Shown: in pieces, positions 8,076 through 15,363 of the stretch
Numbering within the stretch: position 1 is the stretch's first letter
How the letters are laid out: each line of letters opens with the position of its first letter
Source of the DNA: a candidate division TM6 bacterium SOIL31
GTDB lineage: Bacteria; Babelota; Babeliae; Babelales; Vermiphilaceae
DNA: 39,256 nucleotides
Direction of reading: 5' to 3'
NCBI GenBank assembly: GCA_001468865.1
Contig: LDIY01000032.1
Coordinates: 1-39,256, forward strand
Made by a program: the position numbers and the translations under genes
Notes under the pieces: generated by a model
What the model was told of the DNA's origin: nothing
What the model saw: only the letters and a program-made list of their open reading frames with translations
The model's database searches: none

Positions 8076-9530
8076 TCACCAGTTCCGCGCCTCAAGAAGC
8101 TGAGCACACGTAATAATATCATCAAAATAGGCACGCTTGATCAATGCATCTTCTGCTCCTTCGCTACAAATAAGTACCTTATGAATTGTCTTGTTCCCTT
8201 TATTGGGGAATAAAGACAATTTTTTTTCAAATTCAGCAATCACGCTTGTACCAACCTTGCCCTGCAGATATTTCATCTCACAAATGGTATACACATTATC
8301 ATCACGATCAAATATCAGATCAATTTGATAGCCAGGATTTTCTTTATCAGTTGATCGACTAAAAAATACACCCGAACGATAATGCACGCCAGAAAAATAC
8401 AATATCTTTGCAATGACGTGATGATATTTACGGCAAAAACGTTCAAACGCAAAACCAAGCCATTTAATATAACTATCAACTTTAAGCGCTGCACGCGGAT
8501 TATTATCATATGCACCCGTTTCAATATTTCTTTGTAATGGCTTGATAAATTTACAATAAAAATGAAGATAATTATCATCAATTGCATAACGCGTGAGCAT
8601 AGTAGTTTCTTCTAAATTGAAGGGATAATAGTGAGTAATAAATCCCGATTTTTCCAAATCAAGCAACACGTTGGTTAAACTACCGCCCGAAGAAGCCCCG
8701 AGCAAATCTGCAAGTTCGGTACGCGTAGCGAATTTACGTGCACTTAAAATATCAATAATGGCACGATAATATTTATTGTTAGACATGCTGCTCGTAAAAA
8801 TACGCTCATACTCTCGTAAGAAAAAACTTCCTGACATAAATGAATTTTTACAAAGACTAATAAACACAGAAGAATCTTTATTAATCCATTTGAGATACTC
8901 AGGAACACCACCCACGGTTAAATATGCATCAAACACTTCTCTGTTGCTGCGCTTTTTAAGAAATTCTTTTGTTTCATGCACATTGAATTCTTTTAAATGA
9001 AACTCATACTGAGAGCGATTATACAGCGCTTTAGAATGCAGCACGTGGTCGATCATAAAAGACGGTGCAGAACCGCACAAAATAATAACAAGTTTTGGAT
9101 TGTGCCGAAAATAGTTATCCCAGACGTATTTAAGCTCAGCGATCAACGTATCGTCATAGTGCGCAAGCCACTGCAGTTCTTCCAAATAAATGGTCCATGT
9201 ACCTTTTTTGGTGTAATCATAAAGCACTTCAAAAAATTCTTTCCAACTCGTTATAGCAACTTTACCGAGCAAGCGGCTTTCAGTATATTTTGCAAGTTGT
9301 GCCATGGCATGAGCCAATTGTGCTTTGTGAGAAAGCCCTTCAATTCCCTCAAACTTTAATAAATTTCTATCTCGAAAAGCCTGCTCAAGCAATTCTGTTT
9401 TGCCCACCCGTCTGCGACCATACATAATGATAATGCTCGCTTCTTTTGATGAGCCAACCTTATGTAAACGATCTAATTCAGCAGCTCTGCCGATAAAATT
9501 ACTTTTTATTTTTATGCGTAATGGTTTCAT
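8076..9530 (-). CDS. DUF234-type ATPase with PD-(D/E)xK-like C-terminus
   Basis: A 484-residue ATP-binding protein of the archaeal-ATPase/DUF234 group. FIGRAAELDRL precedes the Walker A motif GRRRVGKTE (about residues 38-46), and IYLEELQWL is the Walker B region. A helix-turn-helix-like part follows (FATRTELADLLGASSGGSLT). The C-terminal domain contains GYQIDLIFDRDDNVYTICEMK, with the D...ExK spacing of PD-(D/E)xK nuclease-like folds. Longer reading frames start at a TTG (9569) or an ATG (9554), but the ATG at 9530 has AAGG at a normal distance and begins MKPLRIKIKSNFIGR, as family members do. The function of the family is poorly known. It is a single gene, often patchily distributed, and here it carries a repeated inverted motif over its start region. 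Confidence 0.85.
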   Translation of the reverse strand: MKPLRIKIKSNFIGRAAELDRLHKVGSSKEASIIIMYGRRRVGKTELLEQAFRDRNLLKFEGIEGLSHKAQLAHAMAQLAKYTESRLLGKVAITSWKEFFEVLYDYTKKGTWTIYLEELQWLAHYDDTLIAELKYVWDNYFRHNPKLVIILCGSAPSFMIDHVLHSKALYNRSQYEFHLKEFNVHETKEFLKKRSNREVFDAYLTVGGVPEYLKWINKDSSVFISLCKNSFMSGSFFLREYERIFTSSMSNNKYYRAIIDILSARKFATRTELADLLGASSGGSLTNVLLDLEKSGFITHYYPFNLEETTMLTRYAIDDNYLHFYCKFIKPLQRNIETGAYDNNPRAALKVDSYIKWLGFAFERFCRKYHHVIAKILYFSGVHYRSGVFFSRSTDKENPGYQIDLIFDRDDNVYTICEMKYLQGKVGTSVIAEFEKKLSLFPNKGNKTIHKVLICSEGAEDALIKRAYFDDIITCAQLLEARNW

Positions 9531-9562
9531 AATTTCAGCCTTATTTAAACCCATGCCTTTTT

Positions 9563-9653
9563 TAGCCAACTAGCTCTATTTTACCCCATACTTGGCTAAA
9601 ATTGCAAGTAAACATTTAAGCCAAGTAGTCTCAGTTTTAAAGCTACTTGGCTA
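9563..9653. promoter_or_regulatory. Four inverted copies of an 11-bp motif upstream of the ATPase
   Basis: Consensus TAGCCAAGTAG occurs at 9563-9573 (plus, TAGCCAACTAG), 9588-9598 (minus, one mismatch), 9618-9628 (plus, one mismatch) and 9643-9653 (minus, perfect). The two inverted pairs have identical 14-nt spacers and their centres repeat every 55 bp. The block covers the likely promoter and leader of the ATPase gene, so it is a candidate operator, possibly autoregulatory. Confidence 0.7.
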
Positions 9654-9725
9654 CCGAACCCCTATTTGCTAATAGATGCAAAATCCACAAAAACACCTTG
9701 CAGATCGGTATTATTTTAAAAAAAC

Positions 9726-9753
9726 TTGCTTTACACATTATTTGGCGTATACT
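9726..9753 (+). promoter_or_regulatory. Candidate sigma-70-type promoter
   Basis: TTGCTT (9726-9731) and TATACT (9748-9753) are separated by 16 bp and lie 57 bp before the ATG of the small exported protein at 9811. The match is visual only. Confidence 0.5.
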
Positions 9754-9810
9754 AAACCAGATGCAAAATAGGAATCTTTATTTTCACTATGTAACATCAA
9801 AAGGATCATC

Positions 9811-10197
9811 ATGTTAAAAAAAATAATCTTAAGCACAGTACTTGCAGTATCTACCCTTGTATCAGCACAATGTAATCTTGATCTTGCTTTTGCTATCACT
9901 CATGGCGACACAGAACAGCAATCAACAGGTTCTGTTACCGTTAATGAAAATGAAATAACATCAATTGTTTTTAATGGTCTTGAAGCGTTAATAATCGATG
10001 TCGTTACCCAAGTTAATGATGGGATTGTTACACTAGAAACTCGATTTTCACAACAAATGACAGAAGATGAATTAGTGCCCCTCACTGATTGGCTGGCGGT
10101 ACAAGTAGAACTTGGCCAAGCTGCAAACATCACGGTAACTGAACCAGACAATACCGGTTCGCTTGTTCTTACTATTATTCCTTCTTTGATAGAATAG
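9811..10197 (+). CDS. Small exported hypothetical protein
   Basis: Unrecognised 128-residue protein. A textbook signal peptide (MLKKIILSTVLAVSTLVSA, cleavage before Q-C) is followed by an acidic, beta-rich domain with many Thr, Val and Ile residues and almost no Lys or Arg. This suggests a small periplasmic or secreted beta-sandwich, and no known motif is seen. The start has AAAGGATCATC just upstream. A promoter-like pair lies 57 bp before it and a strong terminator 32 bp after it, so it is probably a single-gene unit that can be well expressed. Confidence 0.8.
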   Translation: MLKKIILSTVLAVSTLVSAQCNLDLAFAITHGDTEQQSTGSVTVNENEITSIVFNGLEALIIDVVTQVNDGIVTLETRFSQQMTEDELVPLTDWLAVQVELGQAANITVTEPDNTGSLVLTIIPSLIE

Positions 10198-10229
10198 AAC
10201 TTTTCTTATTTCCTATTTTGCTCATCAAG

Positions 10230-10267
10230 AAAAAAGTCCTTGTACAATACAATACAAGGACTTTTTT
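10230..10267 (+). terminator. Rho-independent terminator
   Basis: A perfect 15-bp inverted repeat (10230-10244 with 10253-10267) with an 8-nt loop ends in six T, 32 nt after the stop of the small exported protein. Confidence 0.85.
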
Positions 10268-10330
10268 GATTTTTTCTCATTGCACGTTATAATCATCCTT
10301 AAAATCAAAAAATCATAACTGAAAGACACT

Positions 10331-10573
10331 ATGAAAATAATAACTCTTGCTGCTTTACTTATATGCTCATCAATTTTTATGGTAGAGGCATCGGAAAAAA
10401 AGAATATGACCACACGCGTAACCGTAACTGCATCAAGAAAAAAATCTCTTGATCCACAAGCTCAATTAAATATTAAAAACAAAAAAAAGCAAACTGAAAA
10501 ACGTAAAGAAGCCCGCAATCGTATAGAGAACTTTAAAGAAAAAGGCGAAGATTACTTTTATTTTCGCGATTAA
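10331..10573 (+). CDS. Very small exported basic protein
   Basis: Unrecognised 80-residue protein. The signal peptide is MKIITLAALLICSSIFMVEA followed by S-E. The mature part is about 60 residues, strongly basic and charged (TASRKKSLDPQAQ, then runs of Lys, Arg, Glu), and probably helical or disordered, ending in DYFYFRD. A transcription terminator follows directly. No domain is recognised, and its role cannot be inferred beyond export. Confidence 0.7.
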   Translation: MKIITLAALLICSSIFMVEASEKKNMTTRVTVTASRKKSLDPQAQLNIKNKKKQTEKRKEARNRIENFKEKGEDYFYFRD

Positions 10574-10586
10574 GAAACAGAATTAA

Positions 10587-10634
10587 TTAAGCAAAGCCAC
10601 TAAGATTAAAATCTACGTTGCTTTGCTTAACTTT
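10587..10634 (+). terminator. Terminator between convergent genes
   Basis: An 11-bp inverted repeat (10587-10597 with 10620-10630) is followed by CTTTTT on the plus strand. It lies between the 80-residue protein gene and the convergent WD40 gene and may serve both. Confidence 0.7.
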
Positions 10635-10652
10635 TTACACAAAAATCAGTCC

Positions 10653-12719
10653 TTATTTTTTCGAACGCCACTGCGCATATTTTATTAACAGTTTATTCCA
10701 GTCGATTTTCTTGGACATAGGTTTATCGACAAAAACCCACTCAGATGCTTCATCATCTTGTGGTAAACGATCCATAATTAAAAAACCCTCATCCATAATA
10801 TGTGGATCAGTTAATACACATTCTTTTAACAATTCCTGAACGCAAATCGGCAATTGATCAAATGTCATACATCCAGAACCTTCTTTTTTCATCTCGAGAG
10901 GATGTTGAGCATGATTACATAAAGCAGCCAAACACATATCACCCACAAACATGAGTTGATGAACAGGCAATTCTGATATTTTCTTTTCTTCTTCTGTTAT
11001 CAAGGGCCAGCAGATGAGATTATTTTTGTCTCCATCACTACCAATGATCAGCATTTTTCCATCGGAGCTGCATGCAATAGCATTAATTTTATCAGTGTTT
11101 CCCTCAAGAGTTTGTATATATTTTCCGGTTAAAATATCAAAAATCATAATTTCATTTTTCTTATTTTCTCTATCACTATTCATTTGACAACCTATTGCCA
11201 CATAACGACTTACAGATATACGAGTAACGCTTTTCATATGTGGTAAAACCGTAGGACTGTGCAGACCAATCATGGAATCATAGATCGGATCTTTTAAGAG
11301 ATTATGTAAATCATAAGAAAAATAGTATCCAATTCCATTGCGACACCCCGTTAGAAACCATCCTCCATCAGGAGTGCATTCAATAGAACATTTACTTGAT
11401 GCTAATTCAGAATGAGATGCAATGAGCTTTTGCGTATTAACATCCCATATTTTAAAACAACTTTCTTCATTATTGGTATTCACGGAAACAATTTTTGAGT
11501 TATCCGGACTGAATCCAACACAGATAATGGGACCTTGGTTTCCCTCAAATTCAGCTATTTTTTCACCATTCTCTGCATTAAGAATAATAAGATTGTGTTT
11601 ATTGAACCCGGTGCCAATCACTATCATTGAATCATCACTACTAAAAGCTGCTGCTCGAGGATCATATAACGTGAGATCAAAATTTTTTATTGTTCGCCAA
11701 TTATCAGTATCCCATACGAACAATTCCCCGTGCGTTCCCCCAGAGAAAAGCTTTTTACCATCTTTATTAAACGCAATAGCATTCGCAGAATTGAGATGGA
11801 CATCTAAATGCTCAATAACCTCACCACTCTTGAGATTCCATACTTGTAAATTGCAACCCAAACCCCAACCTATTGATACTGCAATATCATTAGTATAGGG
11901 CTTTATTTTAACATCACTTATTCCCCAACATCCGGTAGGTAATGTTTTTTTTCTTGCGGCAACTCTTTTTTCCAAAATAAGCAGTTGCAAACACTCTTCT
12001 ATGGATGTAGCAATCGATTTTTGTTCTTCATTTTTTTCTATGGCTGATAAAAATTTTCCCTTTTTACAAAAAATCCCTAACGTCGGTTGTTTAATGAGCT
12101 TAAGAGGTTCATGTATCAACCTTTTCTTAATATCAGGAACGCACAAATAATCTGCACACAACTGAAAAATACGCCATGCCCCCACGTTATAGGATGCTCC
12201 GAATAAGTGACGCAAATGTTCTGTCATTTTAAATCTATTATCAGTTGATAATTTTCTTAAGCTTGCAAGAGAAGGAGTCATAATGAATTGATTGCAATAT
12301 CCTTCAAAATCATTTTTTATGTACGCATTAAGCGCAGTCGATACAATTTCAATATCTTTTGTACCTATACAGGGTATTTGTACGGAAGGTTTTTGGTTAA
12401 GTGCTTGTTGGCGTATGGTGAATAAATCAATACAGTTTTGTCCTCTTTGCTGAAGAGCAATCCAAGATAGCACCTTCATTTCTTTCACTTTCCAAGGTTC
12501 TATCTCTATCCTTCCTCCTTTCATAGTCTTTATTAAACAAAGTTCCTTGCTCTCTTCATTTGATGCTTCCGATGCTCTTTTTTTAGTGTTTGATGGACGC
12601 GTAGTTAATTGTTGTCTTGTTTCTTCTGCTTTTTTTCTTGTTGTTGCTGATTCCATTGCTTGCATATTGGTCACCAGAGCCAATACCATCATCACGTACA
12701 CCGTGTTACTTTTTTTCAC
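10653..12719 (-). CDS. Exported WD40-repeat protein with BTB/SKP1-like N-terminal region
   Basis: A 688-residue protein. The GTG start at 12719 is chosen over the ATG at 12809 because AAAAGGA lies 8 nt upstream and it gives a clean signal peptide (MKKSNTVYVMMVLALVTNMQA, then M-E). Residues about 65-200 run from GGRIEIEPWKVKEMKVLSW to AWRIFQLCADYLCVPDIKKR; the last part resembles the ADYLxxPxL helix of BTB/SKP1-like folds, so this is a tentative match. Residues about 310-640 hold WD40 repeats, for example ANAIAFNKDGKKLFSGG ending ELFVWDT, and CVGFSPDNSKIVSV ending FKIWDV. A BTB-like plus propeller layout is typical of eukaryotic ubiquitin-ligase adaptors, so host mimicry is possible but unproven. 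A long non-coding stretch lies upstream. Confidence 0.8.
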   Translation of the reverse strand: MKKSNTVYVMMVLALVTNMQAMESATTRKKAEETRQQLTTRPSNTKKRASEASNEESKELCLIKTMKGGRIEIEPWKVKEMKVLSWIALQQRGQNCIDLFTIRQQALNQKPSVQIPCIGTKDIEIVSTALNAYIKNDFEGYCNQFIMTPSLASLRKLSTDNRFKMTEHLRHLFGASYNVGAWRIFQLCADYLCVPDIKKRLIHEPLKLIKQPTLGIFCKKGKFLSAIEKNEEQKSIATSIEECLQLLILEKRVAARKKTLPTGCWGISDVKIKPYTNDIAVSIGWGLGCNLQVWNLKSGEVIEHLDVHLNSANAIAFNKDGKKLFSGGTHGELFVWDTDNWRTIKNFDLTLYDPRAAAFSSDDSMIVIGTGFNKHNLIILNAENGEKIAEFEGNQGPIICVGFSPDNSKIVSVNTNNEESCFKIWDVNTQKLIASHSELASSKCSIECTPDGGWFLTGCRNGIGYYFSYDLHNLLKDPIYDSMIGLHSPTVLPHMKSVTRISVSRYVAIGCQMNSDRENKKNEIMIFDILTGKYIQTLEGNTDKINAIACSSDGKMLIIGSDGDKNNLICWPLITEEEKKISELPVHQLMFVGDMCLAALCNHAQHPLEMKKEGSGCMTFDQLPICVQELLKECVLTDPHIMDEGFLIMDRLPQDDEASEWVFVDKPMSKKIDWNKLLIKYAQWRSKK

Positions 12720-12925
12720 GAGAACAATCCTTTTATCTCTTTTTTTGTTTTCATACCAACCTAAAAATCTCTCACACAATACACCATCTATAGCAATCAG
12801 ACAATTCAAGGTATTAAATCAATCATAGATTCTGGAGGTTCTTGATCTACGTTAAAAATCTATAGTAAAATGTCATTAATTTATCTATCAACCTAAAAGA
12901 GAAGATTGATGAAAAGAGTTTACTA

Positions 12926-13016
12926 CTCCTAAAAAAAATACCCCATAAATCAACACGAGCAATGGATCTGTAAAAATACACATTCATTGCTCGTACTGTT
13001 TTTGCACATACCTTTC
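12926..13016 (+). repeat. Duplicated hairpin module, copy A
   Basis: Closely resembles 13659-13750 (copy B). It contains a 10-bp stem, ACGAGCAATG with CATTGCTCGT, around a loop that shares GGATCTGTAA with copy B, and a short T-run follows. It is probably a terminator or leftover 3' end of a duplicated gene. Confidence 0.7.
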
Positions 13017-13087
13017 TTAGTAAACTAACACGAAAAAGGTTTTAAAAATTATTGGGCAAAATAGATATTGTATAAAAAGGATTTTTG

Positions 13088-13168
13088 ATAAAGAAAAGAC
13101 ATATTCTAGCATATGTATGTATTTCACTGTTACGTTTTGGAGGTAGAAAAAGAACTTGTATGACATAA
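13088..13168 (+). pseudogene. Possible decayed copy of the small exported protein family
   Basis: A frame beginning with ATA instead of ATG encodes I-K-K-R-H-I-L-A-Y-V-C-I-S-L-L followed by R-F-G-G and stops after 26 codons. It resembles the signal peptides at 13277 and 14831 (MKK...CIS...). AAAAAGGATTTTT stands just upstream, like the ribosome site of the gene at 14831. The start and the body appear lost. The evidence is short, so this is tentative. Confidence 0.35.
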
Positions 13169-13276
13169 TCATTTTAACTCTCTCCTAGGCTAGAAGAGCG
13201 AAAGAAAAGAAAAAAAAGAAACAATGAGAAAACTCAAACCAACAATTACACATAATATTTCTAAAAAGGAAAGATC

Positions 13277-13627
13277 ATGAAAAAAACGTATCTTTTAATC
13301 TCTTTATGCATATCAGGAACTCTTTTAACAGCAGAAAAAGATGCTGATCAAAAACATCAAGCACTACTTGCTCGTCTGAAAGAGGAGCGAGAATTTAGGA
13401 ACAAGCAACAGGCAGTGTCAAAAGAAGAACATGCAGCGGCGGTCAGCTTATGGGAACAACAGGCATTCAAACTTCTAGAAGAAAGAAAGGCTTTCAACGA
13501 CCAGAACAACTTTGTAGATCCACAACTTGATAGTGCATATCAGTCCGCAATGATATGGAAAGAGGCACAAGAAGCTGCAGCTAAAGTGCATGATTCAGGC
13601 AACGTAGAAAAAAATTCTAAGAAGTAA
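13277..13627 (+). CDS. Small exported coiled-coil protein (family member 1)
   Basis: A 116-residue protein with signal peptide MKKTYLLISLCISGTLLTA followed by E-K. The mature part is almost entirely charged helix: ALLARLKEEREFRNKQQAV, then EHAAAVSLWEQQAFKLLEER. That second block aligns with QHALEIALWEKKVEDLMVER of the gene at 15364 (shared HA...LWE....L..ER), so the two are paralogues. The protein ends in a basic tail. The ribosome site AAAAAGGAAAG precedes the ATG. The second copy of the hairpin module lies downstream. The function is unknown; a short coiled coil in the envelope or outside the cell is all that can be said. Confidence 0.78.
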   Translation: MKKTYLLISLCISGTLLTAEKDADQKHQALLARLKEEREFRNKQQAVSKEEHAAAVSLWEQQAFKLLEERKAFNDQNNFVDPQLDSAYQSAMIWKEAQEAAAKVHDSGNVEKNSKK

Positions 13628-13658
13628 TTTATAAAAAGAGATAATCTTTTAACTCCTA

Positions 13659-13750
13659 CTTCTAAAAAAATACTCCATAAAATAATACAAGCAATGGATC
13701 TGTAAGAATACAAATCTATTGCTTGTATTATTTTATGTACCAACTTCTTT
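13659..13750 (+). repeat. Duplicated hairpin module, copy B
   Basis: Related to 12926-13016. The 12-bp stem AATACAAGCAAT with ATTGCTTGTATT keeps pairing although its sequence differs from copy A (an A-T pair here where copy A has G-C). It lies 32 nt after the stop of the coiled-coil protein and probably terminates it. Confidence 0.7.
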
Positions 13751-13828
13751 CATTCATCACGCTATCCACTCAATTACCGATTAAACAAATAGATTTAAAA
13801 TGCTATGATTCAGAAAAATTTTTAAAAA

Positions 13829-14477
13829 ATGGATTGTAGCATGTATTCCAAAAAAATAAGACTCTTTTTATTTAGCTTTCTCATTTATACAAACATAATT
13901 TTGCCTTCCATTATTTCCGGTACACTCATAAAAACTCCCTATACTCCGAGGACAGTAAAAGACATTCCTATATTTTTTTTACTAAAAAAACAGGAATTAT
14001 TAACTAATACTGCTACTCCTGTAATTGTAATTGGACTAACATAGCTATTTGGTGAAGGACTAAAATTTGCAGCCCTCAGTCTTGGTACTGCGATTTTTGG
14101 TAGTTATGTTGGAGTGCAAGTATACAACGCACAAAAACAAACCGCTGATAAATGTAATATCTCTTTTCACGTTAGCACCTGCGGTAGCCCTTGTCCTGAT
14201 CCGGATGACGATGAAAATAACGAACGAAAATTTAATACAATAACTAAGACAGAATTTTTCAAGATAGTACAAAAAGATTATGAGCGTTGGAGAGATAATA
14301 TATAGAAAGAAACCGAAAGCAAAAGGAATAGAAAATGCCGAATATCTCGAATGGGATTATACACATAATGACGTAGAAGCATATAATAAAGCTAAGCGAC
14401 ATATTGGATCTATAGATCCTAAAACATTAAGATTATATAAACCTTCCGTTTACAAAAGAGAATTCCCTGGAAGATAG
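13829..14477 (+). pseudogene. Interrupted secreted toxin gene with colicin E3-type RNase C-terminus
   Basis: Three consecutive pieces read as one former gene. Piece 1 (13829-14044) starts with a signal-peptide-like KKIRLFLFSFLIYTNIILP and ends at an in-frame TAG. The same frame then stays open to 14305, giving a glycine-rich hydrophobic helix (LKFAALSLGTAIFGSYVGVQ), a Cys/Pro/Asp-rich linker (CGSPCPDPDDDENN) and a helix (TKTEFFKIVQKDYERWRDN). The next frame (14280-14477) continues with the RNase domain. Adding one TA to the TATATA run at about 14298 would join the frames as RWRDNIYRKKPKAK. The order signal peptide, hydrophobic segment, linker, C-terminal nuclease fits secreted polymorphic toxins or bacteriocins. 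Two independent lesions suggest a pseudogene; sequencing error remains possible. Confidence 0.75.
14280..14477 (+). CDS. Colicin E3-type cytotoxic RNase domain
   Basis: A 65-codon frame carrying the toxin end of the interrupted gene above. EYLEWDYTHNDVEAYN followed by RHIGSIDPKT aligns with the colicin E3 nuclease pattern YEWDSQHGELEGYR followed by QHLGSFDPKT. The catalytic residues known in colicin E3 (Asp, His and Glu in D-x2-H-x3-E spacing, and a late Arg) are all present: Asp26, His29, Glu33 and Arg60. E3-type domains cut 16S rRNA in the ribosomal A site and stop translation. The ATG at 14280 has no good ribosome site, so this piece may only be the 3' end of the broken gene or may be made by translational coupling. 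It is shorter than the roughly 97-residue colicin domain. The downstream immunity-like gene starts 4 nt later. Confidence 0.75.
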   Translation: MSVGEIIYRKKPKAKGIENAEYLEWDYTHNDVEAYNKAKRHIGSIDPKTLRLYKPSVYKREFPGR

Positions 14478-14481
14478 GAAA

Positions 14482-14802
14482 ATGAATAAAATAAAGCATT
14501 GCTGCGAATTAATGGATCTCTTTTTGGATGATGTTAGAGTTCCAATCATATATTCGACTGCTTATCGCGAATATTACATACTCATGCTAGAAGATGGACC
14601 ACGAAGAGGAAGAATATCTGCGGTACAAGGAATAGATTATTGTCCTTGGTGTAGTAAAAAATTACCAAAGAGCCTTCGTGATGAATGGTTTGAAACATTA
14701 GAGAAAGAATATAATCTCGATGATCCCGATAGCAAGGATCAAGAGAAATTAGTTCCAGCAGAGTTCAAAACAGATGAATGGTGGAAAAAGCGAGGCTTAT
14801 AA
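14482..14802 (+). CDS. Probable immunity protein, DUF6980-like
   Basis: A 106-residue cytoplasmic protein without a signal peptide. It has HCCELM near the N-terminus (Cys7, Cys8), REYYILMLEDGP in the middle, then DYCPWCSKKLPKSLRDEWF (Cys54, Cys57) and a C-terminal FKTDEWW. This matches the pattern I remember for DUF6980, a family often found beside polymorphic toxins. The four cysteines could bind zinc. It begins 4 nt after the toxin stop with AGGA overlapping that stop, so it is translationally coupled to the RNase domain, as immunity genes are. Its frame is intact although the toxin is broken, which fits selection to keep protection. The family call is from memory. Confidence 0.75.
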   Translation: MNKIKHCCELMDLFLDDVRVPIIYSTAYREYYILMLEDGPRRGRISAVQGIDYCPWCSKKLPKSLRDEWFETLEKEYNLDDPDSKDQEKLVPAEFKTDEWWKKRGL

Positions 14803-14830
14803 AAAAATTTTTATTAACAAGGATTTTTTG

Positions 14831-15289
14831 ATGAAAAAAATATGCCTTCTCATACCTTTATGTATCTCATTATCCATTTCTGGAGCAGAAAAAAAATTGG
14901 TTCCAACACAACAAGAACCATTTAATGTATGGAAAGATCGGAGCGCTCAGACAAAAGAGGATTTTCTAAAAGAAAAAATAATAGCTTTGACGGATGCTAT
15001 TCAAGAACACAAAAAAAACGATGCTCAAAACGCCACTCTTATGAAGTCATACCGAGACTACATTGATCTCACCCATGCAACGATGATAAAATTGAACAGC
15101 ACCGCTCAAGAAAGCAAAGTTCAGATCGATGAACATCAAACGAAAATCAATCTTTTACAAGAAAAAATAACAACTTTGACAGCTACCGTTGAAAAGCAAA
15201 AGACAACAATAGAACAATTGAAATCACAACAACCTGCTGCTACGCACACTGAATCTCAAGACAAGCTAAAAAGAAGATTCTCTATGTAG
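14831..15289 (+). CDS. Exported coiled-coil protein (family member 2)
   Basis: A 152-residue protein. The ATG at 14831 is preferred to one at 14774 because AAGGA lies 7 nt upstream and it yields a signal peptide (MKKICLLIPLCISLSISGA, then E-K); the upstream start would also overlap the immunity gene. The mature part is a long coiled coil with heptad-like Leu/Ile spacing, for example INLLQEKITTLTATVEKQKT, and a Gln/Lys-rich end. It resembles the small exported proteins at 13277 and 15364 in layout and signal peptide, although the sequence match outside the signal peptide is weak. It lies between the immunity-like gene and a third member. The function is unknown. Confidence 0.75.
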   Translation: MKKICLLIPLCISLSISGAEKKLVPTQQEPFNVWKDRSAQTKEDFLKEKIIALTDAIQEHKKNDAQNATLMKSYRDYIDLTHATMIKLNSTAQESKVQIDEHQTKINLLQEKITTLTATVEKQKTTIEQLKSQQPAATHTESQDKLKRRFSM

Positions 15290-15363
15290 ACTTCTTTTTA
15301 AATCTTCAAGATATTTGTTACTCTATTGAGCATAGAAAAACTCACATTGAAAAAGGATTATTC

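Larger units (their letters stand above)
12720..13276. other. Gene-poor stretch with a duplicated hairpin and a decayed signal-peptide frame
   Basis: About 560 bp without an intact gene. It holds the leader of the WD40 gene at its left end, copy A of a duplicated hairpin module (12926-13016), and a short frame at 13088-13168 that looks like a decayed relative of the next gene. The remainder is AT-rich and should include the promoter of the gene at 13277. Confidence 0.6.

Noticed and set aside
7941-8213. 90-codon frame overlapping the DoxX end and ATPase end
   Set aside because: It is out of frame with both well-supported genes and shows no domain.
9530-9569. Upstream TTG and ATG starts of the DUF234 ATPase
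   Set aside because: They lie in the repeated operator-like motif and have poorly spaced ribosome sites; the ATG at 9530 is better placed, although the ATG at 9554 cannot be excluded.
12926-13750. CRISPR-like array or insertion sequence in the gene-poor region
   Set aside because: There are only two copies, 640 bp apart, with internal hairpins; there are no regular spacers and no transposase.
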